Positions 27,801-40,200 of a DNA stretch of 64,000 nt are shown in pieces. The notes beneath the pieces were generated by a model, which had not been told where the DNA came from, ran no database searches, and saw nothing but the letters and a program-made list of their open reading frames with translations. The translations under genes were made by a program, and so were the position numbers. This DNA is from Baylisascaris procyonis. Lineage: Eukaryota > Nematoda > Chromadorea > Rhabditida > Ascarididae. The stretch spans positions 1,798,001 to 1,862,000 of the forward strand of contig JAZARR010000230.1 in the NCBI GenBank assembly GCA_037389465.1, given 5' to 3'. The stretch's first letter is position 1. Each line of letters begins with the position of its first letter.

Positions 27801-28271
27801 TTCACCTGCATCAACACGTGAATATAAAATTAGTGAATAAATTAACTACTAGTAAATTTCTTGCGATGCAAAAAGTTTTAAATAAGTATCATCTGATAGA
27901 AAAGAAGTGGCGAAAATAATAGCAGTAATAACTGCACTCTATTCGAATCGTTTCATCAATCAACAGAAAGCAAAAAAACCTCCCAGAGAAATCTCACTGT
28001 TGAATTTTATCCAATCTTGCCTGACTGAGACCTGACTTCAAAAAGAAAAAAAAACTAATATTTTCCAAAGCCGTACTCGTTACTACACTAAAACCTTAAT
28101 GCATCAAAAGATAAACTTCATTATTACTATTATGGACCTACAATACCCTCCATTGGTCAAGGGTTGGGCTATTGAATTGTTGCGTGAACAACTGGAAAAA
28201 CAATGAAAAGAAGCAAAGAGAACAATGAACAAGGCACCTAGAAAGTAGGAAATAATATCGGAAAAGGAAGA
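24857..28271. other. intergenic region between the SKP1-like and TM9SF1-type genes
   Basis: A-rich on the plus strand, with poly-A runs near 25895-25970 and 27770. I see no recognisable gene. A plus-strand open frame of 128 codons (26124-26510) follows a TTTGCAG and is Cys/His-rich at its start, but it ends in low-complexity Pro/Lys and is unrecognised. Part of the right end should be the 3' UTR of the TM9SF1-type gene. Confidence 0.35.
24865..24872 (-). promoter_or_regulatory. candidate trans-splice acceptor before the SKP1-like start
   Basis: On the minus strand, TAATTACAG is followed by GTTTGGCT and then the ATG at 24856. No upstream coding exon in phase was found. The AG could therefore accept a spliced leader, or it could join a 5' UTR exon. 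Confidence 0.35.
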
Positions 28272-31200
28272 TTAATCTGTTTTCACATTCGAATAGATAA
28301 AACGCACAAAAGCATGTGAAGCAAAGAACGATACGCTACCCATCACCAAGAAGAACATATAACACAGTAATAGCAAATAAGAGAAAAATTGTGTTGTTTG
28401 TAATAATCCCCACATTTCTGAACGATATACATAGAAGAAGATCCCATAGAAGAATACAAAAACGCTCAATGCCCTGAAATTAAAAAATTATTTACTCATA
28501 TCACATGACATCATCTATCACCTTTCTCTCATACGTTAATTTCATTCAAAAGGCGTCCTTTTAAGAACTACCCACGAAAGTGGGGAGGGGAAAGATAACT
28601 AAGCTTCTTTTCAAAAATTACCCGTAAAAGTGCGGAGGGCGCTACCCATGAAAGTGGGCAGAAAATTACCCATGAAAGTGGGGAGGGAAGGACGATTAAA
28701 TGTCCTTTTGAGAGTTACCTATGAAAATCGAGAGGGGTAAGACAACTAAGCGTCCTTTTAAGAATTACCCGTAAAAGTGGGGAAGCAACTACCCATGAAA
28801 TTTGGCAGGGAATTACCCCTGAAAGCGGGAAGGGAAAGGATGATGGAATGTCTTTTTAACAATTACCAATGAAAGTGGTGGGGCGGGGGGGGGGGGAAGA
28901 TAACTAAACGTCCTTTTAAGAATTACCCACGAAAGTGGGCAGGGAAAAGAAGATCAAGTGTCTTTTTAAGAATAACCCATGAAAGTGTAGAGGGGAAAGA
29001 TAACTAAGCGTAATTTTAAGAATTACCCGTAAAAGTGAGGAAGCAACTACCCATGAAATTGGGCAGGGAATTACCCGTGAAAGGGGGAAGGGAAAGGATG
29101 ACGAAATGTCTTTTTAACAATTACCAATGAAAGTGGTGGGGCGGGGGGGGGGAGATAACTAAACGTCCTTTTAAGAATTACCCACGAAACTGGGCAGGGA
29201 AAAGAAGATCAAGTGTCTTTTTAAGAATAACCCATGAAAGTGGAGAGGGGAAAGATAACTAAGCGTAATTTTAAGAATTACCCGTAAAAGTGAGGAAGCA
29301 ACTACCCATGAAATTGGGCAGGGAATTACCCGTGAAAGCGGGAAGGGAAAGAACGACAAAATGTCCTTTTAACAATTACCTATGAAAGTGGGGGCGGGGG
29401 GGGGGTGGGGGGAAAATAACTAAACGTCCTTTTAAGAATTACCCACGAAAGTGGGGAGGGGAAAGACAATAACCGCATTTTTTAGAATTACCCGTGAAAG
29501 CGGAAGGGAATTACCCACGAAAGTGGGCAGGGAAAAGAAGATCAAGTGTCTTTCTAAGAATAACCCATGAAAGTGGAGAGGGGAAAGATAACTAAGCGTA
29601 ATTTCAAGAATTACCAGCAAAAGTGGGGAGGCAATTACCCATGAAAATGGGAGGGAATAAGTCATGAAAGTGGGGAGAGAAAAGATGACTAAATGCCCTT
29701 TTAAGAATTATCCATGAAAGTGGGGAGGGGAAAGATAACTAAACGTCCTTTTGGGGACTACTCACGAAAGTGGGGAAACGAAAGAACTAAGCGTACTTTT
29801 AAGAACTACCCATAAAAGCAGGGAAGGAATTACCCGTGAAAATGGAGAGGGGAAAGATAACTAAACGTCCTTTTAAGGATTACCCAAGAAAGTGGGGAGG
29901 GGAAAGATGAAAGCGTACTTTTAAGAATTATCCGCAAAAGTGGGGAGGCAATTACCCATGAAAGTACGCAGGGAATTACCCATGAAGGTGGGGGGAGGAA
30001 AGATGACTAGATGCCTTTTTAAGAATCACCCATGAAAGTGGGGAAGGGAAAAATAACTAAGCATCCTTTCAAGAATTATCCATGAAAGGGAGAAGGCGAA
30101 ACAAAACTGGATAAAGGAATAGCAAAATTGAAAAGTTTTTGAAAGAAAGCGAGCAAAATTGAAGCGAAAAACGATGAAGGAAGAAAAGTTAAAAATTCTT
30201 TCGCTTTTGAACGACTTATTTGAGTCTTGGAAATCACTTCGCTGATCGAAAGCTAGAAAAATCTGTGCACTTGAAATGAAAGAGGTGAGTTCTTTCTGCT
30301 ACTTCCCTTTCCTTAAAAAGATGACCCTATTCTCGACTCTCTATTTTTTGATGAATTATTTCTGAGCTTTGTGGCATTCAGTTGAGTTTTCTTCATTTAC
30401 TTATAATTGAGGACAATAAGCTCAATGATTTTACTCGTTTATGTTTATATGTTATAAAAATCAAAGCGGATAGGGAAGAGCAATTGAAAACGGAAGAAAA
30501 CTGGGCACAAGATCAATGGATCAAAGAAATAAATTAAATAAATAAATAAATGAGTAAAGAAATAATTAAATAAGTAAATAAATAGAGGAATAAGTGGCTC
30601 TTACAGCTCTCGATGCTCTTTATAGCGACAGCATAAAAAATGTTATAAATACTATTTCCCTCTGTTGAAATTCTAGAATCAAGAGCAAATCTAAATAAAC
30701 CTACTTCGTTTCAGATGCAAAAGATAGAGATTAAATGAATAAAGTCAATGCATCGTAATTATCCGATGATGAATCCATAGAGAGAATGATGAATCCAATC
30801 AATTTCAACAAAAAAAAAAAACCACCCTTCCAGACTTAAACAAATATCAACTATCTTCTTCTTTCCCAAATGGAACGACTGCGGGGAACCATGTCACCCC
30901 AGCTACGAACCGCGAATGGGTTGAGCTAGTGCCCCACAATGCGTACGCACCACTACCGTATCTGCACCCTTCAAGCGAATACTAACATCCACCAAAGAAA
31001 TTCAAAATCTTCCAATAGAAAAATGCAATTCTTGCCATCATTCAATTCAGAATGTCAAATAATGAGCTCACACAAAATTTCACCCCCACTGAACGAGGGA
31101 AAGATTTCAACTCTGCAAAGATTGGAAAGAAACATGGCCCATCCAGCAATTGCATTTCCCCTCTTTCAATTAAGCTGAAATTTTGTATTTTGTATGGGGA

Positions 31201-34200
31201 CATTACCCGACATTCTGGGTTGAATAACGTGAAAAATGGTATCTTTCTATCACAATTTTCGAGTTTCCATGATGTGCGCAAGCATCTGTTTGGAGATTGC
31301 AGAGTACGGTAGTGGTGAGTACGCAATGTGGGGCAGGAGCTCGGCTCCGTTCGCAGTTCGCAGCAACGGTGCTGTCGTTCTCCGCAATTGTGCCCAAAAT
31401 AGAGAGGCGAGAACGAACATCTTTTTAGGGAAGTTGAAGTAATAGAAAGAGCCCTAACTCTTCTTTTCAGCTCCACAGATATTTCTAGTTTTTAATCATC
31501 GAACTAACAGTTGATACTCAGATGGGTCATTCGAAAAAAAGGAAATTTCGGCTTCTCTACCTTCATCGTTTTTCGCTTCAATTTTGCTCACTTTCTTTTC
31601 AAAACTCGTGAAGTTTGCTATCCCCTTACTTAGCTATTTTTTCTTCTTCTCCCTGCCATGGGTGATTCTTAAAAGGACGTTTAGCTATCTTTCCCCTTCC
31701 CACTTTCATGAGTAATGCCCCCCCCCGCACTTTCACGTTTAATTCTTAAAAGAACGTTCGGTTATCCTTCCCCTCCCCGCTTTCATGGGTAGCTCCCTCC
31801 CCACTTTCATCGGTAGCTCCCTCCCCACTTTCATGGGTAGCTCCCTCCCCGCTTTCATCTGTAGTTCTCAAAGAGATGTTCAGTTATCTTTTCCCTCCCT
31901 ACTTCCGTGGGTAATGCCCTTCCCACTTTCATCGGCAACCCCTTTCCACTTTCGTGGGTAACTCTTAAAATGACGTTTAGTTACCTTTCCCCTCCTCACT
32001 TTCATGGGCAATTCCCTCTTCATTTTCATGGGCATTTCCCTGCGCACATTCACTGGTAATTCCCTCCCCACTTTTACGGCTAACTCTTAACAGGACGCTT
32101 CGTTATCTTTCCCCTCCGTTTTCATGAGTATTTCTTAAAAGTACGTTTAGTTATCTTCCCCCTCCCCACTTTCATAAGTAATCCTTAAAAAGACGTTTAG
32201 TTACCTCTCCCTTCCCACTTTCATGAGAATCCCCCCCTTCGCACTTTCACGTTTAATTCTTAAAAGAACGTTCGGTTATCCTTCCCCTCCCCACTTTCAT
32301 GGGTAGCTCCCTCCCCGCTTTCATCTGTAATTCTCAAAGAGATGTTCAGTTATCTTTTCCCTCCCTACTTCCGTGGGTAATGCCCTTCCCACTTTCACCG
32401 GCAACCCCTTTCCACTTTCATGGGTAATTCTTGAAAACACGATTAGTTATCTTTCCCTCCCCACTTTCACCGGTAGTCCTCTTTCCACTTTTATGGGTAA
32501 TTTTTAAAGAGACGTTTAGCTATCTTTCCCCTCCCCACTTACATGGGTAATGCCCCCCCCCCCAGTTTCATGAGCAATTCTTCAAAGACGTTTACTTATC
32601 CCCCCTTCTCCACCTTCACGGGTAATTCTTTCCCCTCCTCACTGTGATGGTAATCGTTTAGTTTCCCCTCCACACTTTCATGGGTAACTCTTAAAATGAC
32701 GCTTAGTTACCTTTCCCCTCCTCACTTTCATAGGTAATTCTTAACTCTTACAAGGAGACATTTTTCATCTCCCCCCTCCATAATTTCATGGGCAATTCTT
32801 ACAAGGATGCATAGTTATCTTTCTCCTCCCACTTTCATGGGTAGTTTTTAAAGGGACGTTTAGCTATCTTCCCCCATTACACTTTCCTGGGCAATTCCTG
32901 CCCACATTCACGAATAATTCCCTTCCCACTTTCATGTGTAATTCTCAAAAAGACGTTCAGTTATCGTTCCCCTTCCCACTTTCATAAGTAATGCCCCCAC
33001 CCCCCCCCCACTTTCATGTTCAATTCTTAAAAGGACCTTCGGTTACCCTCCTCACTTTCATGGGCAACTCCCTCTTCATTTTCATGTGCATTTCCCTGCC
33101 CACATTCACTGGTATTCCCCTTCTCACTTTTACGGCTAACTCTTAAAAGGACGCTTCGTTATCTTTCCCCTCCCGCTTTCATGAGTAATTCTTAAAAGTA
33201 CGTTTAGCTATCTTCCCCCTCCCCACTTTCATGAGTAATCCTTAAAAAGACGTTTAGTTACTTCTCCCTTCCCACTTTCATCGGTAATTCCCTCCCCACT
33301 TCTACGGGTAATTCTTAAAAGGACGTTTAGCTATCTTTCCCCTCCCCACTTTCATGAGTAATGCCCCCCCCCCGCATTTTCACGTTTAATTCTTAAAAGA
33401 ACGTTCGGTTATCCTTCCCCTCCCCGCTTTCATGGGTAGCTCCCTCCCCACTTTCATGGGTAGCTCCCTCCCCACTTTCATGGGTAGCTCCCTCCCCGCT
33501 TTCATCTGTAGTTCTCAAAGAGATGTTCAGTTATCTTTTCCCTCCCTACTTCCGTGGGTAATGCCCTTCCCACTTTCATCGGCAACCCCTTTCCACTTTC
33601 ATGGGTAACTCTTAAAATGACGTTTAGTTACCTTTCCCCTCCTCACTTTCATGGGTAATTCTTAATTCTTACCAGGAGACATTTTTCATCTCTCCCCTCC
33701 ATAATTTCATGGGCAATTCTTACAAGGATGCATAATTATCTTTCCCCTCCCACTTTCATGGGTAATTCCCTTCGCATTTTGTGAGTAATTCTTAAAAGGA
33801 TGTTTAGTTACTTTCATGGGTAATTTCCTCCACACTTTCAGCGGTATTCCCCTTCTCACTTTCATGGGTAATTCTTAAAAGGACGTTCAGCTATCGTTCT
33901 CCTCCCCACTTTAATGGGTAACTCCCTCCCCACTTTTATCCGTAATTCTTCAAAGGACGTTTAGCTATCTTTCCCCTTCCCACTTTCATAAGTAATCCCC
34001 CCACCCCCCACCCCCACTTTCATGTTCAATTCTTAAAAGGACCTTCGGTTACCCTCCCCACTTTCATGGGTAACTCCCTCCCCACCTTTATCAGTTGTTC
34101 TTCAGAGGAGGTTTAGCTATCTTCCTCCCCCCACCTTCGTGGGTAATTCCCTCCCCAGTTTCGCCAGTGGTCCCCTTTCCACTTTCATGGGCAGCTGTTG

Positions 34201-37200
34201 AAAAGACGTTTAATTATCTTTCGAAAAGACGTTTAGTTAACTTTCCCTTACCACTTTCGTGGGTAATTCCCTCTCCACTTTCACCTTAGTCCCCTTTCCA
34301 CCTTATTGGTCATTCTTAAAGAGACGTTTAGCTATCTTTCCCGTTCCCACTTACATGGATAATACCCCCCTCAGTTTCATGGGTAATTTTTCAAAGGACG
34401 TTTATTTATCTCCCCCCTCTCCACCTTCATGGGTAATTCCTTCCCCTCCTCACTTTCACGTTTAATTTCCCCTCCACACCTTCATGGGTAACTCTCAAAA
34501 TGACGTTTAGTTATTTTTCCCCTCTCAACTTTCATGGATATTTCTTAAAAGGACGTTCAGTTATCTTTCCCCTCCTCACTTTCATGGGCAATTCCCTCTT
34601 CATTTTCATGGGCATTTCCCTGCCCAGATTCACTGGTAATTCCCTCCCCACTTTTACGGCTAACTCTTAAAAGGACGCTTCGTTATCTTTCCCCTCCGTT
34701 TTCATGAGTATTTCTTAAAAGTACGTTTAGTTATCTTTCCCCTCCCCACTTTCATAAGTAATCCTTAAAAAGACGTTTAGTTACCTCTCCCTTCCCACTT
34801 TCATGAGAATCCCCCCCTTCGCAGTTTCACGTTTAATTCTTAAAAGAACGTTCGGTTATCTTTCCCCTCCCCACTTACATGGGTAATGCCCCCCCCCCCC
34901 AGTTTCATGAGCAATTCTTCAAAGACGTTTATTTATCTCCCCTTCTCCACCTTCATGGGTAATTCTTTCCCCTCCTCACTGTGATGGTAATCGTTTAGTT
35001 TCCCCTCCACACTTTCATGGGTAACTCTTAAAATGACGCTTAGTTACCTTTCCCCTCCTCACTTTCATAGGTAATTCTTAACTCTTACAAGGAGACATTT
35101 TTCATCTCCCCCCTCCATAATTTCATGGGCAATTCTTACAAGGATGCATAGTTATCTTTCTCCTCCCACTTTCATGGGTAGTTTTTAAAGGGACGTTTAG
35201 CTATCTTCCCCCATTACACTTTCCTGGGCAATTCCTGCCCACATTCACGAATAATTCCCTTCCCACTTTCATGTGTAATTCTCAAAAAGACGTTCAGTTA
35301 TCGTTCCCCTTCCCACTTTCATAAGTAATGCCCCCACCCCCCCCCCACTTTCATGTTCAATTCTTAAAAGGACCTTCGGTTACCCTCTCATTTTCATGGG
35401 CAACTCCCTCTTCATTTTCATGGGCATTTCCCTCCCCACATTCACTGGTATTCTCCTTATCACTTTTACGGCTAACTCTTAAAAGGACGCTTCGTTATCT
35501 TTCCCCTCCCGCTTTCATGAGTAATTCTTAAAAATACGTTTAGTTATCTTCCCCCTCCCCACTTTCATGAGTAATCCTTAAAAAGATGTTTAGTTACTTC
35601 TCCCTTCCCACTTTCATCGGTAATTCCCTCCCCACTTCCATGGCTAATTCTTAAAAGGACGTTTAGCTATCTTTCCCTTTCCCACTTTCATGAGTAATGC
35701 CCCCCCCCCCGCACTTTCACGTTTAATTCTTAAAAGAACGTTCGGTTATCCTTCCCCTCCCCGCTTTCATGGGTAGCTCCCTCCCCACTTTCATGGGTAG
35801 CTCCCTCCCCACTTTCATGGGTAGCTCCCTCCCCGCTTTCATCTGTAGTTCTCAAAGAGATGTTCAGTTATCTTTTCCCTCCCTACTTCCGTGGGTAATG
35901 CCCTTCCCACTTTCATCGGCAACCCCTTTACACTTTCATGGGTAACTCTTAAAATGACGTTTAGTTACCTTTCCCCTCCTCACTTTCATGGGTAATTCTT
36001 AATTCTTACAAGGAGACATTTTTCATCTCTCCCCTCCATAATTTCATGGGCAATTCTTACAAGGATGCATAATTATCTTTCCCCTCCCACTTTCATGGGT
36101 AATTCTTGAAAGGACGTTAAGTTATCTCTCCCCTCTCACTTTCGTGGCCAGGCCCTTTCCCACTTTCATGGGTAATTCCCTTCGCATTTTGTGAGTAATT
36201 CTTAAAAGGATGTTTAGTTATCTTTCCCTTCACTTTCATGGTTAATTTCCTCCACACTTTCAGCGGTATTCCCCTTCTCACTTTCATGGGTAATTCTTAA
36301 AAGGACGTTCAGTTATCGTTCCCCTCCCCACTTTAATGGGTAACTCCCTCCCCACTTTTATCGGTAATTCTTCAAAGGACGTTTAGCTATCTTTCCCCTT
36401 CCCACTTTCATAAGTAATACCCCCACCCCCCACCCCCACTTTCATGTTCAATTCTTAAAACGACCTTCGGTTACCCTCCCCACTTTCATGGGTAACTCCC
36501 TGCCCACCTTTATCAGTTGTTCTTCAGAGGGGGTTTAGCTATCTTCCTCCCCCCACTTTCGTGGGTAATTCCCTCCCCAGTTTCGCCAGTGGTCCCCTTT
36601 CCACTTTCATGGGCAACTGTTGAAAAGACGTTTAGTTATCTTTCGATAAGACGTTTAGTTAACTTTCCCTTACCACTTTCGTGGGTAATTCCCTCTCCAC
36701 TTTCATCTTAGTCCCCTTTCCACCTTATTGGTAATTCTTAAAGAGACGTTTAGCTATCTTTCCCGTTCCCACTTACATGGATAATACCCCCCTCAGTTTC
36801 ATGGGTAATTTTTCAAAGGACGTTTATTTATCTCCCCCCTCTCCACCTTCATGGGTAATTCTTTCCCCTCCTCACTTTCACGTTTAATTTCCCCTCAACA
36901 CTTTCATGGGTAACTCTCAAAATGACGTTTAGTTATTTTTCCCCTCTCAACTTTCATGGATATTTCTTAAAAGGACGTTCAGTTATCTTTCTCCCCCCAC
37001 TTTCATGGGTAGTTTTTAAAGGGACGTTTAGCTATCTTCCCCGATTACACTTTCCTGGGCAATTCCTGCCCACATTCACGAATAATTCCCTTCCCACTTT
37101 CATGTGTAATTCTCAAAAAGACGTTCAGTTATCGTTCCCCTTCCCACTTTCATAAGTAATGCCCCCACCCCCCCCCCCACTTTCATGTTCAATTCTTAAA

Positions 37201-40200
37201 AGGACCTTCGGTTACCCTCCTCACTTTCATGGGCAACTCCCTCATTTTCATGGGCATTTCCCTGCCCACATTCACTGGTATTCCCCTTCTCACTTTTACG
37301 GCTAACTCTTAAAAGGACGCTTCGTTATCTTTCCCCTCCCGCTTTCATGAGTAATTCTTAAAAGTACGTTTAGTTATCTTCCCCCTACCCACTTTCATGA
37401 GTAATCCTTAAAAAGATGTTTAGTTACTTCTCCCTTCCCACTTTCATCGGTAACTCCCTCCCCACTTCTATGGGTAATTCTTAAAAGGACGTTTAGCTAT
37501 CTTTCCCCTCCCCACTTTCATGAGTAATGCCCCCCCCCGCACTTTCACGTTTAATTCTTAAAAGAACGTTCGGTTATCCTTCCCCTCCCCGCTTTCATGG
37601 GTAGCTCCCTCCCCACTTTCATCGGTAGCTCCCTCCCCACTTTCATGGGTAGCTCCCTCCCCGCTTTCATCTGTAGTTCTCAAAGAGATGTTCAGTTATC
37701 TTTTCCCTCCCTACTTCCATGGGTAATGCCCTTCCCACTTTCATCGGCAACCCCTTTCCACTTTCATGGGTAACTCTTAAAATGACGTTTAGTTACCTTT
37801 CCCCTCCTCACTTTCATGGGTAATTTTTAATTCTTACAAGGAGACATTTTTCATCTCTCCCCTCCATAATTTCATGGGCAATTCTTACAAGGATGCATAA
37901 TTATCTTTCCCCTCCCACTTTCATGGGTAATTCTTGAAAGGACGTTAAGTTATCTCTCCCCTCTCACTGTCGTGGCCAGGCCCTTTCCCACTTTCATGGG
38001 TAATTCCCTTCGTATTTTGTGAGTAATTCTTAAAAGGATGTTTAGTTATCTTTCCCTTCACTTTCATGGGTAATTTCCTCCACACTTTCAGCGGTATTCC
38101 CCTTCTCACTTTCATGGGTAATTCTCAAAAAGACGTTCAGTTATCGTTCCCCTTCCCACTTTCATAAGTAATGCCCCCATCCCCCCCCCACTTTCATGTT
38201 CAATTCTTAAAAGGACCTTCGGTTACCCTCCCCACTTTCATGGGTAACTCCCTGCCCACCTTTATCGGTTGTTCTTCAGAGGAGGTCTAGCTATCTTCCT
38301 CCCCCCACTTTCGTGGGTAATTCCCTCCCCAGTTTCACCAGTAGTCCCCTTTCCACTTTCATGGGCAACTGTTGAAAAGACGTTTAGTTATCTTTCGAAA
38401 AGACGTTTAGTTAACTTTCCCTTACCACTTTCGTGGGTAATTCCTTCTCCACTTTCACCTTAGTCCCCTTTCCACCTTATTGGTAATTCTTAAAGAGACG
38501 TTTAGCTATCCTTCCCACTCCCACTTACATGGATAATACCCCCCTCAGTTTCATGGGTAATTCTTCAAAGGACGTTTATTTATCCCCCCCTCTCCACCAT
38601 CATGGGTAATTCTTTCCCCTCCTCACTTTCATACTAGTCGTTTAGTTTCCCCTCCACACTTTCTTTGGTAACTCTCAAAACGACGTTTACTTATTTTTCC
38701 CCTCCCAACTTTCACGGGTAATTCTTAAAAGGACGTTCGGTTATCTTTACCCTCCTCACTTTCCTGGGTAGTTCTTAAAAGGATGCTTATTTACCTTTCC
38801 CCTTCCCACTTTCATAAATAACCTCAAAAAGACTTTTACTTGACACAATTACAGAGAATCACGTCACCCAGGCTGCGAACCGCAAACGGACTGCACTCTG
38901 CAAGCGGGTACTGACGCTCAGCACAGAAATTCAAAAGTTTGCGTAAGAAGCGTGCAATTTTTCCATGATTGAGCTCAGAATGTCAAATAATGCCCCCATA
39001 CAAAATTTCAGCTCGACTGAAGCAGGGGAAGATTTCAATTCTGCAGCGACTGTGAAGAACGATGGCCCATCCTGCAGGTGCACTTCCAACTTCCCGCACC
39101 CCCTCTCTCGATCAAACTGTATTTTTCGGGGGACATTATCTGACATTCTAAGTTGAATAATGGAAAAAACGGCATCTTTCAATTGCAAGTTTTTGAGTTT
39201 CCGTGATGGGCGTAAGTATTTGCTTGCAGGGTGCAGTATGGCAATGGGGCATAAGAAATGTGGGGAACAAACTCAGCTCCGTTCGCGGTTCGCGATCGGG
39301 GTCCCATCGTCCTATGCAACAGTGAAGGAGACAATTATATATCTTATAGATTCCAACCAGGGACCTTAATTCCCCGAACCACAATAAGGTGAAACGCTCT
39401 TTTATTTAAAAAAAAAAAAAAGAAGAAAAAACTATGAATAAAATAATTCATACCCTCCAGTGAAGATCGACCTCCACCACCAGTTGTAATCTTCGGCATT
39501 CAGTTGAAAGTAAGTAAGAGCCATCGAAGAAGTGGCCACTACCATTGCCATTATAACAAACATGATCAGTATTATATAGAAGAGCACATATACTTCACGA
39601 CCCCATACCGCCGAGAATATATAGTACAGCTCCACCGATATTGCGCTGCAACAAATACAACTACATCCATGCACCCGTATAGGTGCGGGCGCACGTAAGA
39701 AACACTGACTCATGTTAGGAACATCTTTTTTTTGAAAACAGCTGACAACAAAACCTCCTTATCATTTCTCACATTTCACAGTGCTTGCTTGCTTGTATTC
39801 CAGGACTTATTCTTGATTCCTACGACCTGAAATTTCAGGACCTTTATCGACCCTCATCGCTGCTGGAAGGAAAATGTGTGAGTTCTGTTTGCCAGTATAT
39901 TGACGAGGTAACCATCTATTTCAAGTGGATGAGAATGCTGACATCCTGTTTCCTCCAGTGTTTCTTGGTGCAATGGCTGGTACGTTTTGAAAGCGTAAAA
40001 CGAAACATACTATATGAAATGTGAATACTCTGCAAAAAAGCGGCTTAAAGAATAACCTGAACGGTAAAAATCCTCCAAGAAAACCGAAGGAAACTGGCGA
40101 ATGATACCATGGCAATGCAGGTAATTGACGAGGAACATTTCGAGTTCGACATGGTGCCGAATATCTACAAACATGCTAGTTGAATTACAAAATGATTTGA

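Noticed and set aside
34095..38463. Repeated open frames with [15 protein letters not shown] peptides
   Set aside because: They arise from translation of the satellite array; equivalent frames occur in every block and carry no domain.
28555..38850. CRISPR-like regularly spaced repeats
   Set aside because: Eukaryotic satellite with degenerate units and no unique spacers of constant length; the host genes are intron-containing.
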